NCBI GenBank assembly: GCA_002503845.1
Contig: DASO01000016.1
Span: forward strand, 2,255 to 53,932
Reading direction: 5' to 3'
Origin: Euryarchaeota archaeon UBA24
GTDB taxonomy: Archaea > Halobacteriota > Halobacteria > Halobacteriales > Hikarchaeaceae
DNA length: 51,678 nucleotides
Part shown: piece after piece, positions 43,246-51,459 of the stretch
Position numbering within the stretch: position 1 is the first letter of the stretch
Layout of the letters: every line of letters begins with the position of its first letter
Made by a program: the position numbers and the translations under genes
The notes under the pieces: generated by a model
Database searches by the model: none
What the model saw: the letters and a program-made list of their open reading frames with translations, nothing else
Told to the model about the DNA's origin: nothing

Positions 43246-44295
43246 TTAATCTGCACAATTATCAGAATGTAATTTTCGGGTTAATGCACCTACATTATTG
43301 ATTATATTTTGGCAAACTGTCTGAAAATCTGACTGGGCTATTGAATCAGGATTGAGGACGGCAGGAAATCCGTCGTCAGATCCCTTCCTAACAAGAGGGT
43401 CCAATTGAATTCGTCCGAGGAATGGGAGTTCCAATTCATTTGCAAATATCTCGGAAGTTCCCGTTCCAAACAGGTCGTGGACGGTGTTGCAAGAGGGGCA
43501 CAAAAATCCACTCATATTTTCTACTAACCCCAAAATAGGAGTTCCATGTGTATCAAACATTTTAAGGCTTTTTTCGGCATCGTCAAGGACAACCGATTGT
43601 GGCGTGGTGACTATCACGGCCCCAGTTACGGATACAATTTGAAGTAGGGTCAACTGGGCATCCCCCGTTCCAGGTGGCAAGTCTATGATTAAATAGTCCA
43701 ATGAACCCCAATTTACATCCGAAAGTAACTGTGAAATTATTTTATGAACCATAGGCCCCCTCCAGATTACAGGGTCATTTTCCCCGACAAGAAGGCCTAG
43801 ACTAATGAATTTTACTCCAAATTGTTCAGGAGGTTGGATTTTCCCATCTTTTGTTTCAAGGGGTTCGTCCGTGTGGCCGATCATCCGAGGAGTATTTGGG
43901 CCATAAACATCAGCATCGAACAGGCCCACTCTGGCGCCAAGTCTCGCCAATTCGGTGGCAAGATTTACAGAAACAGTAGATTTTCCTACCCCACCTTTTC
44001 CGGACGCTACTGCGATTACGTTCTTGACAGTGGGTAAAAGGTCGTCCTCGGGTGAAACATTTTTTTCGGATCGCGCAGATATTTCCACTTCAAATTTGGA
44101 ATTTGAAAATAAATCTCTAATTTGTTTGGCTATTGATCGTTCTTCGGTGGAGTAAGGAGCCCCCAGAACAAGGGATATTTTGATTGTAGATTCTTCGATG
44201 GTTATAGAATTAACCAATCCGAGAGAGACTATGTCATTTCCAAGGCGCGGATCGGGAATAGAACTAAGTAAATCCTGGACTTCTTGCGCATCCAT
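43246..44295 (-). CDS. Mrp/NBP35-type Fe-S cluster carrier ATPase
   Basis: A 349-residue P-loop protein. An N-terminal MIP18-like domain (residues 1-85, SIPDPRLGNDIVSLGLVNSI) precedes the deviant Walker A VASGKGGVGKSTVSVNLA (about residues 97-114), the DADVYGPNTPRM motif and the cluster-binding C-x2-C in SGFLCPSCNTVHDLF (about residues 265-279). It carries [4Fe-4S] clusters to targets such as MoaA and the oxidoreductase encoded nearby. A TATA-like element lies between it and korA. Confidence 0.92.
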   Translation of the reverse strand: MDAQEVQDLLSSIPDPRLGNDIVSLGLVNSITIEESTIKISLVLGAPYSTEERSIAKQIRDLFSNSKFEVEISARSEKNVSPEDDLLPTVKNVIAVASGKGGVGKSTVSVNLATELARLGARVGLFDADVYGPNTPRMIGHTDEPLETKDGKIQPPEQFGVKFISLGLLVGENDPVIWRGPMVHKIISQLLSDVNWGSLDYLIIDLPPGTGDAQLTLLQIVSVTGAVIVTTPQSVVLDDAEKSLKMFDTHGTPILGLVENMSGFLCPSCNTVHDLFGTGTSEIFANELELPFLGRIQLDPLVRKGSDDGFPAVLNPDSIAQSDFQTVCQNIINNVGALTRKLHSDNCAD

Positions 44296-44396
44296 GTAGA
44301 CAAATATATGTCACATGTTTGATAAGAAGTTTGCTAATTATCTAAACTAATTGGGAGAAAATCGACTTAAGTTGGAGGAAGTCCAAAGGGGGAAGT

Positions 44397-44636
44397 ATGG
44401 GAGCAAAAAATTGTCCGGTTTGTGGTGAAGATTATGAATTTTATGAAGAAACGATAGGAGGGGATAAAGAAAAAGGAATACAGATAATGCACGATATTGA
44501 CCAAATGTGGGAAGTGGAACAAAATATACGCTGGAGTCGTATCTGTCACCGAATTGGTACAAAAAATAGTGCAAATGCAGGGGAAATTCAGTTGGCAGTG
44601 GAGACTTTTAGGCACCATCACGGGGAGACGGAGTGA
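44397..44636 (+). CDS. Small CxxC protein of unknown function
   Basis: A 79-residue protein with one zinc knuckle (NCPVCGEDYEFY, residues 5-16), a third Cys at about residue 50 and a His-rich end (RHHHGETE), so one zinc ion could be bound. A GGGGAA purine tract seven bases before the ATG is a likely ribosome-binding site. It begins a plus-strand operon with the membrane protein and the MutS-like ATPase. Longer frames on the opposite strand lack any recognisable content. Confidence 0.55.
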   Translation: MGAKNCPVCGEDYEFYEETIGGDKEKGIQIMHDIDQMWEVEQNIRWSRICHRIGTKNSANAGEIQLAVETFRHHHGETE

Positions 44637-44645
44637 GGTTGGAAA

Positions 44646-44855
44646 ATGGCTAAGATCCCAGTAGAAAACGTGAAATGGTGGCAATGGGCACTGGATGCAG
44701 TGTTTTTTCTGTTCGGCATAAACTCATTGTTGAACGGAGAATTAAGGTGGGGAATTGGATTGATTATAGTCGGGATGTTGGCGTTTGGGTACGATCTATG
44801 GAGATGGAAATTGAACGGAGGTGAATTTAGTTTTCCCGTCCGGAAAGAAAAGTGA
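44646..44855 (+). CDS. Small membrane protein, two helices
   Basis: A 69-residue protein with two hydrophobic segments (about residues 13-30 and 35-52), Trp-rich at both membrane borders (VKWWQWAL, YDLWRWKL), and a basic tail. No family is recognised. It lies nine bases after the small CxxC gene and 14 before the MutS-like gene, so all three are probably co-transcribed. Confidence 0.6.
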   Translation: MAKIPVENVKWWQWALDAVFFLFGINSLLNGELRWGIGLIIVGMLAFGYDLWRWKLNGGEFSFPVRKEK

Positions 44856-44869
44856 ACACAGAATAAGAA

Positions 44870-46600
44870 ATGGGATTGGAACTTGAGAGGTATTGGGGGA
44901 TTGGACCTAAGACTAGGGAAAAATTTGAAGATAAATTAGGGGTGGATGGGGCTCAACGGGCAGTTCTTTACTCGGACTTTGATTCCTTGTTGTCCACAGG
45001 AGTTGGTCTTGGAAGAATAGTGTCCATATTGAGAAGAGTGGGAGAGGGGAAGAATATAGATGCTTTTGGATCGGTGGATTCTAGAAATGGGTATAAAAAT
45101 ATACTTGAAATAGTGCAAAAATTTTCTGTGTCTTCGAGGGTAAAAAATAAGATAAAAATTTTAGCCCCGATGTCATCGATTGGTTTGATTAATGAACAGC
45201 TTGATTTAATTTTTGACACAGTTGAGGCATGGAAATTGCTGCCAGAAGAGAATAGAAAAATGATATTGGAGCGTTTGAAGTGGTGCGATGATGTAGAGGG
45301 AATCGGGCGAACCACGGTGGGGATTTCTACATTTTTATATGACATGGGGAATTTGGGTGGTGTTTTTCAAGAAATAGAAACTTTGAACATAGAGACTCTG
45401 AAGAAAGTTGAAAGGGCCATGAATCAGTTGAAGCAGACTCCCCTTGAAGTGGATGCTGAAAGAATAAGGCCACCTATAGAGAGTATCGAGAGTTTGGTCC
45501 AGATGGAAGAGGAGGTCTACCAAATTATAGAAGATATCAAGAAAAAGAATGTTAGTGGTTTCATAGAGTTTAAAGAAGAAGTATATGCGTCCCTAACTAG
45601 AAAAACGGGAATCGACGGGAGTCTAATAAGAGATATAGAAGTGGAAGAATTGATAGAAGCAGATGAGTTTATATTAGAAATAATTAGAAAATTAAAAACT
45701 AAATTTCGAGGTGAAATTGATGAAGAAAAAAGAAAATTGGATGAAGAGAATCGAGAATTTATTGAAAGGTCAAGGGGCGACATAAACAAATCCATTGAGA
45801 CAATTGACAAAATTGCGTTTTATCTATCGTTGGCTCTCTTTGCACTGCATTTTGACATGTCTAAGCCGATAGTGAAAAAAGACATCTTGTGTGTAAAGGT
45901 CAAAAAAGGACGGAATTTATCTATGTTGAGTTCGCAGAGGGAGGAAGTAACGCCAATAAATTATACTATCGGGACGTCTGAAACTCAGCCCCAAGTGGAA
46001 AGTGAGAGACTCGCCGTGTTGACGGGGAGGGCAGGGAGTGGGAAGACCACATTGTTAGACACGGTATTTCATATCACAGTACTATCGAATATGGGACTTC
46101 CAGTTCCTGCAGAATATGCAGAGGTGGGATTATTTGATTCGATCATATTGCAAAAATGTTCGGGGAAACAGAAAATAGCAGAAGCGAGAGAAATGTTGAA
46201 GTCAATGGTCCCTCCAATTGTGGAGGAGAAAAAGACATTGTTACTAGTTGATGAAATAGAGATGGTGACTGGGATGAAGGATGCACCAGAGATACTTAGA
46301 TGGGTTTTGCATCTCGCAGATCGGGGAGAATCAATGGGGGTTTTTTCCACCCATATTGCAAAGACAATAGTACCAATAGAAGGTGGAATTAGAATTGAAG
46401 GCATAGATAAAGAACAAAGTGGGGAGGAGTATCAGCCAATGCCAAATTTGATAGCAAAACCTACGATAGAATTGGCTATAGAAGAAATCATAGCTTCTAC
46501 AAAAAGGAGGAGTGAGTTGGTTGCATACAGGGAGCTTGATATTAAATTTGGAGAACGAGTATTCCAACGAAAATTGAATGATCCAAAATGGAAGAAATGA
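44870..46600 (+). CDS. MutS-like ATPase with N-terminal helix-hairpin-helix
   Basis: A 576-residue protein of the type found in haloarchaea under names such as MutS5 or MutS-related. Residues 5-70 hold helix-hairpin-helix motifs (YWGIGPKTREKFEDKLG; GVGLGRIVSILRRVGEG). The middle is helical, with a coiled coil at about 275-325 (DEEKRKLDEENREF). The C-terminal MutS domain V ATPase has Walker A GRAGSGKTTLLDT (about 385-397), Walker B LLLVDEIEM (about 456-464) and STHIAKTIVP. The usual MutS P-loop reads G-P-N-x-x-G-K-S; here it is G-R-A-G-S-G-K-T. It lacks mismatch-recognition domain I, so classical mismatch repair is unlikely; recombination or junction control is more plausible. Confidence 0.75.
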   Translation: MGLELERYWGIGPKTREKFEDKLGVDGAQRAVLYSDFDSLLSTGVGLGRIVSILRRVGEGKNIDAFGSVDSRNGYKNILEIVQKFSVSSRVKNKIKILAPMSSIGLINEQLDLIFDTVEAWKLLPEENRKMILERLKWCDDVEGIGRTTVGISTFLYDMGNLGGVFQEIETLNIETLKKVERAMNQLKQTPLEVDAERIRPPIESIESLVQMEEEVYQIIEDIKKKNVSGFIEFKEEVYASLTRKTGIDGSLIRDIEVEELIEADEFILEIIRKLKTKFRGEIDEEKRKLDEENREFIERSRGDINKSIETIDKIAFYLSLALFALHFDMSKPIVKKDILCVKVKKGRNLSMLSSQREEVTPINYTIGTSETQPQVESERLAVLTGRAGSGKTTLLDTVFHITVLSNMGLPVPAEYAEVGLFDSIILQKCSGKQKIAEAREMLKSMVPPIVEEKKTLLLVDEIEMVTGMKDAPEILRWVLHLADRGESMGVFSTHIAKTIVPIEGGIRIEGIDKEQSGEEYQPMPNLIAKPTIELAIEEIIASTKRRSELVAYRELDIKFGERVFQRKLNDPKWKK

Positions 46601-46640
46601 GATTCAGAAAGTTTGTAAGGTTTAAGTGAAATTATAAGAT

Positions 46641-47201
46641 ATGGTCCTTTCAGAGTCGAATGAAGTACTAAAAATTGGTAGTGAAGCCCCTGCGTTTAAA
46701 TTGATTGGTACAGATGGAAATCAACACACCCTAGAGGATTTTGTCTATTATAAACTACTCCTGGTTTGTTTTACGTGCAATCATTGTCCGTATGCCCAAG
46801 CAAAAATCCCGGTTCTTAACGAATTGGCAGAGGAGTATTCAGAAATGGCGGTTGTTGGAATTAGTTCAAATGATATGGAAGCATACCCTGAAGATTCGCT
46901 TGAAATGATGACCGAGTGGGTTGAAAGTGGAAAAATTTCATATGATTATTACCTATATGACGGTGACCAAACTGTTGCAAGGGATTATGGGGCAGAGTGC
47001 ACTCCTGATCCATTTTTGTTTGTTGTAAAAGGGAGTAAATTCGTGCTAGTATACCATGGGAGACTGGACGATGCAACAAATCCAGATGATGTGCCAAAAA
47101 AACACGAAATGAAAGAGGTTATTGATGCATGTTTGAAAGGGAAAAAATGGAAGGGGACTGTGTCTCCTTCAATAGGGTGCGGGATTAAATGGAAGGAATA
47201 A
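46641..47201 (+). CDS. Thioredoxin-like redoxin (AhpC/TlpA type)
   Basis: A 186-residue thioredoxin-fold protein with the active-site motif FTCNHCPYAQAKIPVL (about residues 48-63), a variant of the C-x2-C redoxins sometimes annotated thiol-disulfide isomerase. GSEAPAFKLIGTDG opens it, and ECTPDPFLFVV contains the cis-Pro loop. No signal peptide, so cytoplasmic. TTTAAGTG about 20 bases upstream of the ATG suggests a nearly leaderless transcript separate from the MutS-like gene. Confidence 0.85.
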   Translation: MVLSESNEVLKIGSEAPAFKLIGTDGNQHTLEDFVYYKLLLVCFTCNHCPYAQAKIPVLNELAEEYSEMAVVGISSNDMEAYPEDSLEMMTEWVESGKISYDYYLYDGDQTVARDYGAECTPDPFLFVVKGSKFVLVYHGRLDDATNPDDVPKKHEMKEVIDACLKGKKWKGTVSPSIGCGIKWKE

Positions 47202-47280
47202 TGCCTATTAGTGACACGGTGCGATCGATAGCGGAGTCAATAAATACCAAAAAAGAAATATCTAATGATATCTAGGTGAA

Positions 47281-48795
47281 TTGCCGGAGTTCGCCGTAAG
47301 AGGATATAGAATGAAACATAAGTTTCCAAGCATCGACGCGAGTAATATTATTTATAATCCCACGTTCGAGGATTTGCGTCGATTTTCTGAAGAATTAGAA
47401 CAGGCTACAGAATATGGGAGTCCAAACTATGTTAGTGAGATTAGGTCTCGGAGTTCGAGTAAGACAAAGAACAATATAGATGATGAATTTGATAGTGATG
47501 ATGAAACTCACATCTTCAATGCTGTAGAGCGAGTTTTCTCAGAGCCTTTTGTTTGTATTGATAGAAAGATGGGCAGCCATCCAAGATTATCGTTTACGTG
47601 CAGATTGTTCGTTCCTAAAAAATACGCGAGGATTGCACTTTCTTGGGCGACTTTGCTTGAACCAAGTAACGGAGAGGATCCCGATTTATGTACAGTACAC
47701 ATTCCAGATTGGGAAGAAACCCGAATAAGAATATTTCCAGAGGATGGTGTGACATATGTACTAGGAAGTGATTATACAGGGGAGGCAAAAAAATCATTTT
47801 TGAGGATGTTTATGTATTACGCCAAGCAGAGAAATGGGTTAGGATTGCATGCAGGGACCAAACAAGTTTGTATAAACACGAAAGTGGGGGAAAGGCGAGT
47901 TGGGCAGATCTTCATGGGCTTAAGTGCCACGGGGAAGACGACACTTACGTGCCATGGGTTTGGCCTTACTGGTGCTGAAAATGCAAATTTGGTCCAGGAT
48001 GATGTCTGTGCATTGTTCCCAGATGGGTTGGTTGCAGGGAGTGAAGGGGGCGGATTATATATTAAAACTATTGGATTATCTAAAGAAGACCAGCCAGAGA
48101 TCTATGACGCCACCATTTCTGATGATGCGGTTTTGGAAAACGTTGCCGTGGGAAAGTCAGGAGATGTGGATTTTTATGATGGAAATTTGACAGATAATGG
48201 GAGGGCATCTATTTTGCGTTCCGACTTGCCAAATGCCGCAGATAGTATTGATCTGGAAGAGGCGCACCAAATATTTTTCATCACGAGGAATCCATTAATG
48301 CCACCTGTAGCTAAATTGACAGAAGAAGAAGCAGCCGCCGCATTCATGCTTGGTGAGTCAATTGAGACAAGCGCGGGAGATCCTACGAAGGCTGGAGAAC
48401 CCATCCGGGTTGTGGGAACGAACCCGTTCATAATTGGTTCCAAAGGAGAGGAGGGCAATAGATTTTTAGAACTGATAAAGCAAGCAGAAGTAGAGTGTTT
48501 TATAATTAATACAGGAAAGGTTGGGAATGTAGATTCGAGGTCGGTTGAAATAGAACACAGCGTGGCAATTTTACGAGAAATAGCCAAAGGGGATATAGAA
48601 TGGAAAAGGGATGATAAGATAGGATTAAGCATTCCACTATATGTGAATGGAATGGATATAAAAGAGTTCTACCCACCAGATTATTTTGAGGATTACAGTG
48701 GGATTTTAGGGTCATTGAAAGAAGAGCGTAAAGAGTATCTTTCGAAGTTCTCCAAGCTTGCAGAAAATTTAACTGAAACATCTCTTTCAATGTAA
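47281..48795 (+). CDS. pckA: Phosphoenolpyruvate carboxykinase, ATP type
   Basis: A 504-residue enzyme converting oxaloacetate and ATP to PEP, the entry to gluconeogenesis. The kinase P-loop reads FMGLSATGKTTLTCHG (about residues 217-232), with Ala where most enzymes have Gly (G-L-S-G-T-G-K-T); the metal-binding VQDDVCALFPDG (about 239-250) follows, and GLGLHAGTKQVC and TRNPLMPPVAKLT are also conserved. TTG at 47281 is the longest start; an ATG at 47311 (MKHKFPSID) is a real alternative. Enolase in this window acts next in the same pathway. Confidence 0.88.
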   Translation: MPEFAVRGYRMKHKFPSIDASNIIYNPTFEDLRRFSEELEQATEYGSPNYVSEIRSRSSSKTKNNIDDEFDSDDETHIFNAVERVFSEPFVCIDRKMGSHPRLSFTCRLFVPKKYARIALSWATLLEPSNGEDPDLCTVHIPDWEETRIRIFPEDGVTYVLGSDYTGEAKKSFLRMFMYYAKQRNGLGLHAGTKQVCINTKVGERRVGQIFMGLSATGKTTLTCHGFGLTGAENANLVQDDVCALFPDGLVAGSEGGGLYIKTIGLSKEDQPEIYDATISDDAVLENVAVGKSGDVDFYDGNLTDNGRASILRSDLPNAADSIDLEEAHQIFFITRNPLMPPVAKLTEEEAAAAFMLGESIETSAGDPTKAGEPIRVVGTNPFIIGSKGEEGNRFLELIKQAEVECFIINTGKVGNVDSRSVEIEHSVAILREIAKGDIEWKRDDKIGLSIPLYVNGMDIKEFYPPDYFEDYSGILGSLKEERKEYLSKFSKLAENLTETSLSM

Positions 48796-48846
48796 AAAAA
48801 GATTCAATGGAGTTTTGGTTGCAGATGTGGAAATATTAGACAGAAT

Positions 48847-50031
48847 ATGACTAAAAATTTGCAGATAGACGATTTAAATCCCCCTACCAGAATATTGATG
48901 GGACCAGGTCCGAGTAATGTCCATCCAAGAGTATTGCGAGCTATGAGTACTCCATTAGTAGGGCACTTGGATCCTTATTTCCTTCAAATTATGGAAGAGA
49001 CACAAGAATTGCTTAGATATACGTTCCGAACAAAAAATGAATATACAATCCCAGTAAGTGGTACAGGGTCTGCCGCGATGGAGGCTGCTTTTGCAAACGT
49101 AGTTGAACCAGGAGACACTGTGTTAGTTCCGACTAATGGGTATTTTGGAAAGAGAATGGAATCAATGGCAATGCGAGCCGGTGGGGAAATAGTTTATGTA
49201 GATGCCCCCTGGGGAGAGCCGCTACAAGTCGAAGAAGTTTCCCGTGCCTTTGAAGAAAATTCCCCAGATGTGTTTGCATTTGTGCATGCCGAAACGAGTA
49301 CGGGGGCACTTCAACACTCCGTCGAAGAATTAACTTCTATTGCACATGAAAATGAGGCCATTGTCATTGCAGATACAGTTACATCTTTGGGTGGGGTGGA
49401 ACTGGAAGTGGATAAATGGGGCATTGATGTTGCATATTCAGGGGCGCAAAAATGTCTTTCCTGCCCTCCGGGGGCAAGTCCATTAACGTTGAATGAGAGT
49501 GCTCTGGAGAAAATAGAGAAGAGAGAAACGCTTTGCAGATCGTGGTATTTAGATTTAGGTCTTTTGAATGGATATTGGGGTGACGATAGGACATACCATC
49601 ACACCGCTCCGATAACAAGCATATATGCAATAAGAGAAGCACTTAGGTTAGTAAATGAAGAAGGCATAGAGAATAGATGGGAACGACATCTTGGATTGGC
49701 ATCCGCGCTAAAATCAGGTGTGGAAGCAATGGGCATAGAAATGAATTCAAAAGCGGAATATTGGCTTCCAAGTCTTAACGCGATTCGAGTTCCAGAGGGT
49801 GTGAATGATATAAATGTGGTAAAGATACTTCTTCAGAAATATAACTTAGAGATTGCAAGAGGTCTCGGAGATTTGAGTGGGAAAATATTTAGAGTTGGTT
49901 GTATGGGGCATTCTGCAAATGCACATAATATTTCTTATTTCATGATGGCATTTGGGAGTGCTCTTCAAAAGGAAGGGGCCACAATAGATGTAAAAGCAGG
50001 ACTGGAAGAAACATACAGAAAGTTGGAATAG
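48847..50031 (+). CDS. Alanine-glyoxylate/serine-pyruvate aminotransferase family
   Basis: A 394-residue class V PLP enzyme. RILMGPGPSNVHPRVLRAMS (about residues 15-34), SGTGSAAMEAAF, the HAETSTGAL segment, DTVTSLGGVELEVDKWGID and the PLP Lys in YSGAQKCLSCPPG (about residue 205) are diagnostic. It probably converts glyoxylate to glycine or exchanges serine and pyruvate. It follows pckA by 51 bases on the same strand, which would supply PEP-derived pyruvate and serine chemistry; co-transcription is possible. Confidence 0.9.
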   Translation: MTKNLQIDDLNPPTRILMGPGPSNVHPRVLRAMSTPLVGHLDPYFLQIMEETQELLRYTFRTKNEYTIPVSGTGSAAMEAAFANVVEPGDTVLVPTNGYFGKRMESMAMRAGGEIVYVDAPWGEPLQVEEVSRAFEENSPDVFAFVHAETSTGALQHSVEELTSIAHENEAIVIADTVTSLGGVELEVDKWGIDVAYSGAQKCLSCPPGASPLTLNESALEKIEKRETLCRSWYLDLGLLNGYWGDDRTYHHTAPITSIYAIREALRLVNEEGIENRWERHLGLASALKSGVEAMGIEMNSKAEYWLPSLNAIRVPEGVNDINVVKILLQKYNLEIARGLGDLSGKIFRVGCMGHSANAHNISYFMMAFGSALQKEGATIDVKAGLEETYRKLE

Positions 50032-50048
50032 AAGAGTAAAGACCGCAC

Positions 50049-50414
50049 TCAGAGAAAGACGACCCAGGCGAGTAAAATTGCGAATAGGGATGCAGTAAGA
50101 GTTCCTATAGAGTTGATAGCCGCATACAATAGATTGTTTTCTTCAATTAGGCGGACGGTATCAAGGGAGAATGTTGAAAAGGTAGTGAAAGATCCGCAGA
50201 TTCCCACCCCCACCATAAGGAGAATTCCCGAGGAGCTATTAGAAAATGTAAATGCACCCAGTATGAAACTACCAATCACATTCACTATGAAAGTGCCCAC
50301 GGGAAAGTTTTGAGATGGGACAACTCGAATTACAGCATATCTTGCGAGGGCCCCAAATGCGCCGCCAATACCAACTAGAGCGAAAGTTTCTATTGAGTAT
50401 AGATCGGGCATCAT
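50049..50414 (-). CDS. crcB: Fluoride channel subunit CrcB/FluC
   Basis: A 121-residue four-helix membrane protein of the Fluc family, which exports fluoride passively as a dimer. GIGGAFGALARYAVI (about residues 15-29), GTFIVNVIGSFILGAF (the conserved Asn, about 41-56) and GICGSFTTFSTFSLDTV (the Phe box, about 71-87) are intact. It overlaps the second crcB gene by four bases. Confidence 0.93.
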   Translation of the reverse strand: MMPDLYSIETFALVGIGGAFGALARYAVIRVVPSQNFPVGTFIVNVIGSFILGAFTFSNSSSGILLMVGVGICGSFTTFSTFSLDTVRLIEENNLLYAAINSIGTLTASLFAILLAWVVFL

Positions 50415-50812
50415 AATCCCCCTTGTTGTAATTTTTGACTGATAAATTTTCCAAATAATACTCCAACAAATCCCAAGATATAGGTCAGTAGAATGTTCAA
50501 CATAGCAAATCGAGGGGAGAGGAAAGTTTCGAGAGCGAATGTACTATACGTAGTGAATGATGCAAGGAATCCAATTACCAAGAGAAAATGAAGCATTGGA
50601 TTGGAACGTTCGGTAAAAGTACCTGTATAAAAAAGTATTCCTATGAAGAAACTCCCAAGGGTATTGACAAAAATTGTGGCAAACAGAGTGGGAAAGAGAA
50701 TTGTGGAAACATATCTGGTGGTTGCTCCGAGAAATCCCCCTAAAGAGAGAAACACAATGGAATCTACGAAACGGGGAGGGATTTCTTTTAAAGGGTGAAT
50801 CGAAGAGTTCAT
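50411..50812 (-). CDS. crcB: Fluoride channel subunit CrcB/FluC, second
   Basis: A 133-residue paralogue with the same key segments: SLGGFLGATTRYVST, ATIFVNTLGSFFIGILF and FLASFTTYSTFALETFL. Tandem divergent copies often form heterodimeric channels. It overlaps the upstream zinc-protein gene by four bases, so channel subunits and that protein are coupled. Confidence 0.92.
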   Translation of the reverse strand: MNSSIHPLKEIPPRFVDSIVFLSLGGFLGATTRYVSTILFPTLFATIFVNTLGSFFIGILFYTGTFTERSNPMLHFLLVIGFLASFTTYSTFALETFLSPRFAMLNILLTYILGFVGVLFGKFISQKLQQGGL

Positions 50813-51453
50813 CTATAAGAAATGGAATACTTTGGTTCACTAGCATATATGCGTTTGATATCTTTTGCTAGCGCCGCTTCACCTCTATTTTTAAGTTTGG
50901 GAACCGGATTGTTTTGGAGATCCTGGCGGAGATGTATTCCTTCAATTAAAAATGAGGAATTATCCAAAGTAGTGATCTTCCCTATCTCGAAGAGATAATC
51001 CCCTGGAACTCCAAATTTCATACTCCGGCTCTGATGTCTTTCGGACCCGAGTGAATGAATGGTTACATTAACATAAACATTATCGATGGCCCGAGTCCAT
51101 ATGGTTTTTACATTCTGTGCAGTTGTCTTTGCAACACGTTTTGCAGAGGATAAAGATTCAAGAGAAGTTATTGTAACGACGAAAATGGCTTCTTCAGTAT
51201 CAACTATGAATTCATCTCCCAGTTGAAGAATGGTGTCTTGGGAGAGCGGGATTGTAGTTGAGAGAGAATCTTCATGTTGAGAAACGATAACATTGCAATT
51301 GATTAATTTTGGAGATGGAATGTGGTTTTTATGGACATAATTGCAATTCGGACATTGTAAAGTGAGGGTGTCTTTAGTAGTATGTAATATTGTATGATCG
51401 AGTTCCATAATAGGAGAGCAAATAGGGCAGCGATTGGAGTGGGTATTAGTCAT
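50809..51453 (-). CDS. HVO_0476-like zinc finger protein
   Basis: A 214-residue protein with an N-terminal zinc ribbon (CPICSP at residues 9-14 and QCPNCNYVH at about 33-41) and a beta-rich body in two halves (LSQDTILQLGDEFIVDTEEA; VYVNVTIHSLGSERHQSRSM). From memory it matches the HVO_0476 family of haloarchaea, whose role is unknown. It lies six bases from the M29 peptidase gene and overlaps crcB, so it belongs to one operon of four genes. Confidence 0.75.
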   Translation of the reverse strand: MTNTHSNRCPICSPIMELDHTILHTTKDTLTLQCPNCNYVHKNHIPSPKLINCNVIVSQHEDSLSTTIPLSQDTILQLGDEFIVDTEEAIFVVTITSLESLSSAKRVAKTTAQNVKTIWTRAIDNVYVNVTIHSLGSERHQSRSMKFGVPGDYLFEIGKITTLDNSSFLIEGIHLRQDLQNNPVPKLKNRGEAALAKDIKRIYASEPKYSISYR

Positions 51454-51459
51454 GAATTG

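Noticed and set aside
44347..44684. Minus-strand frames opposite the small CxxC gene
   Set aside because: Composition is Phe/Ser/Leu-rich with no motif, while the plus frame has a ribosome-binding site and zinc knuckle.
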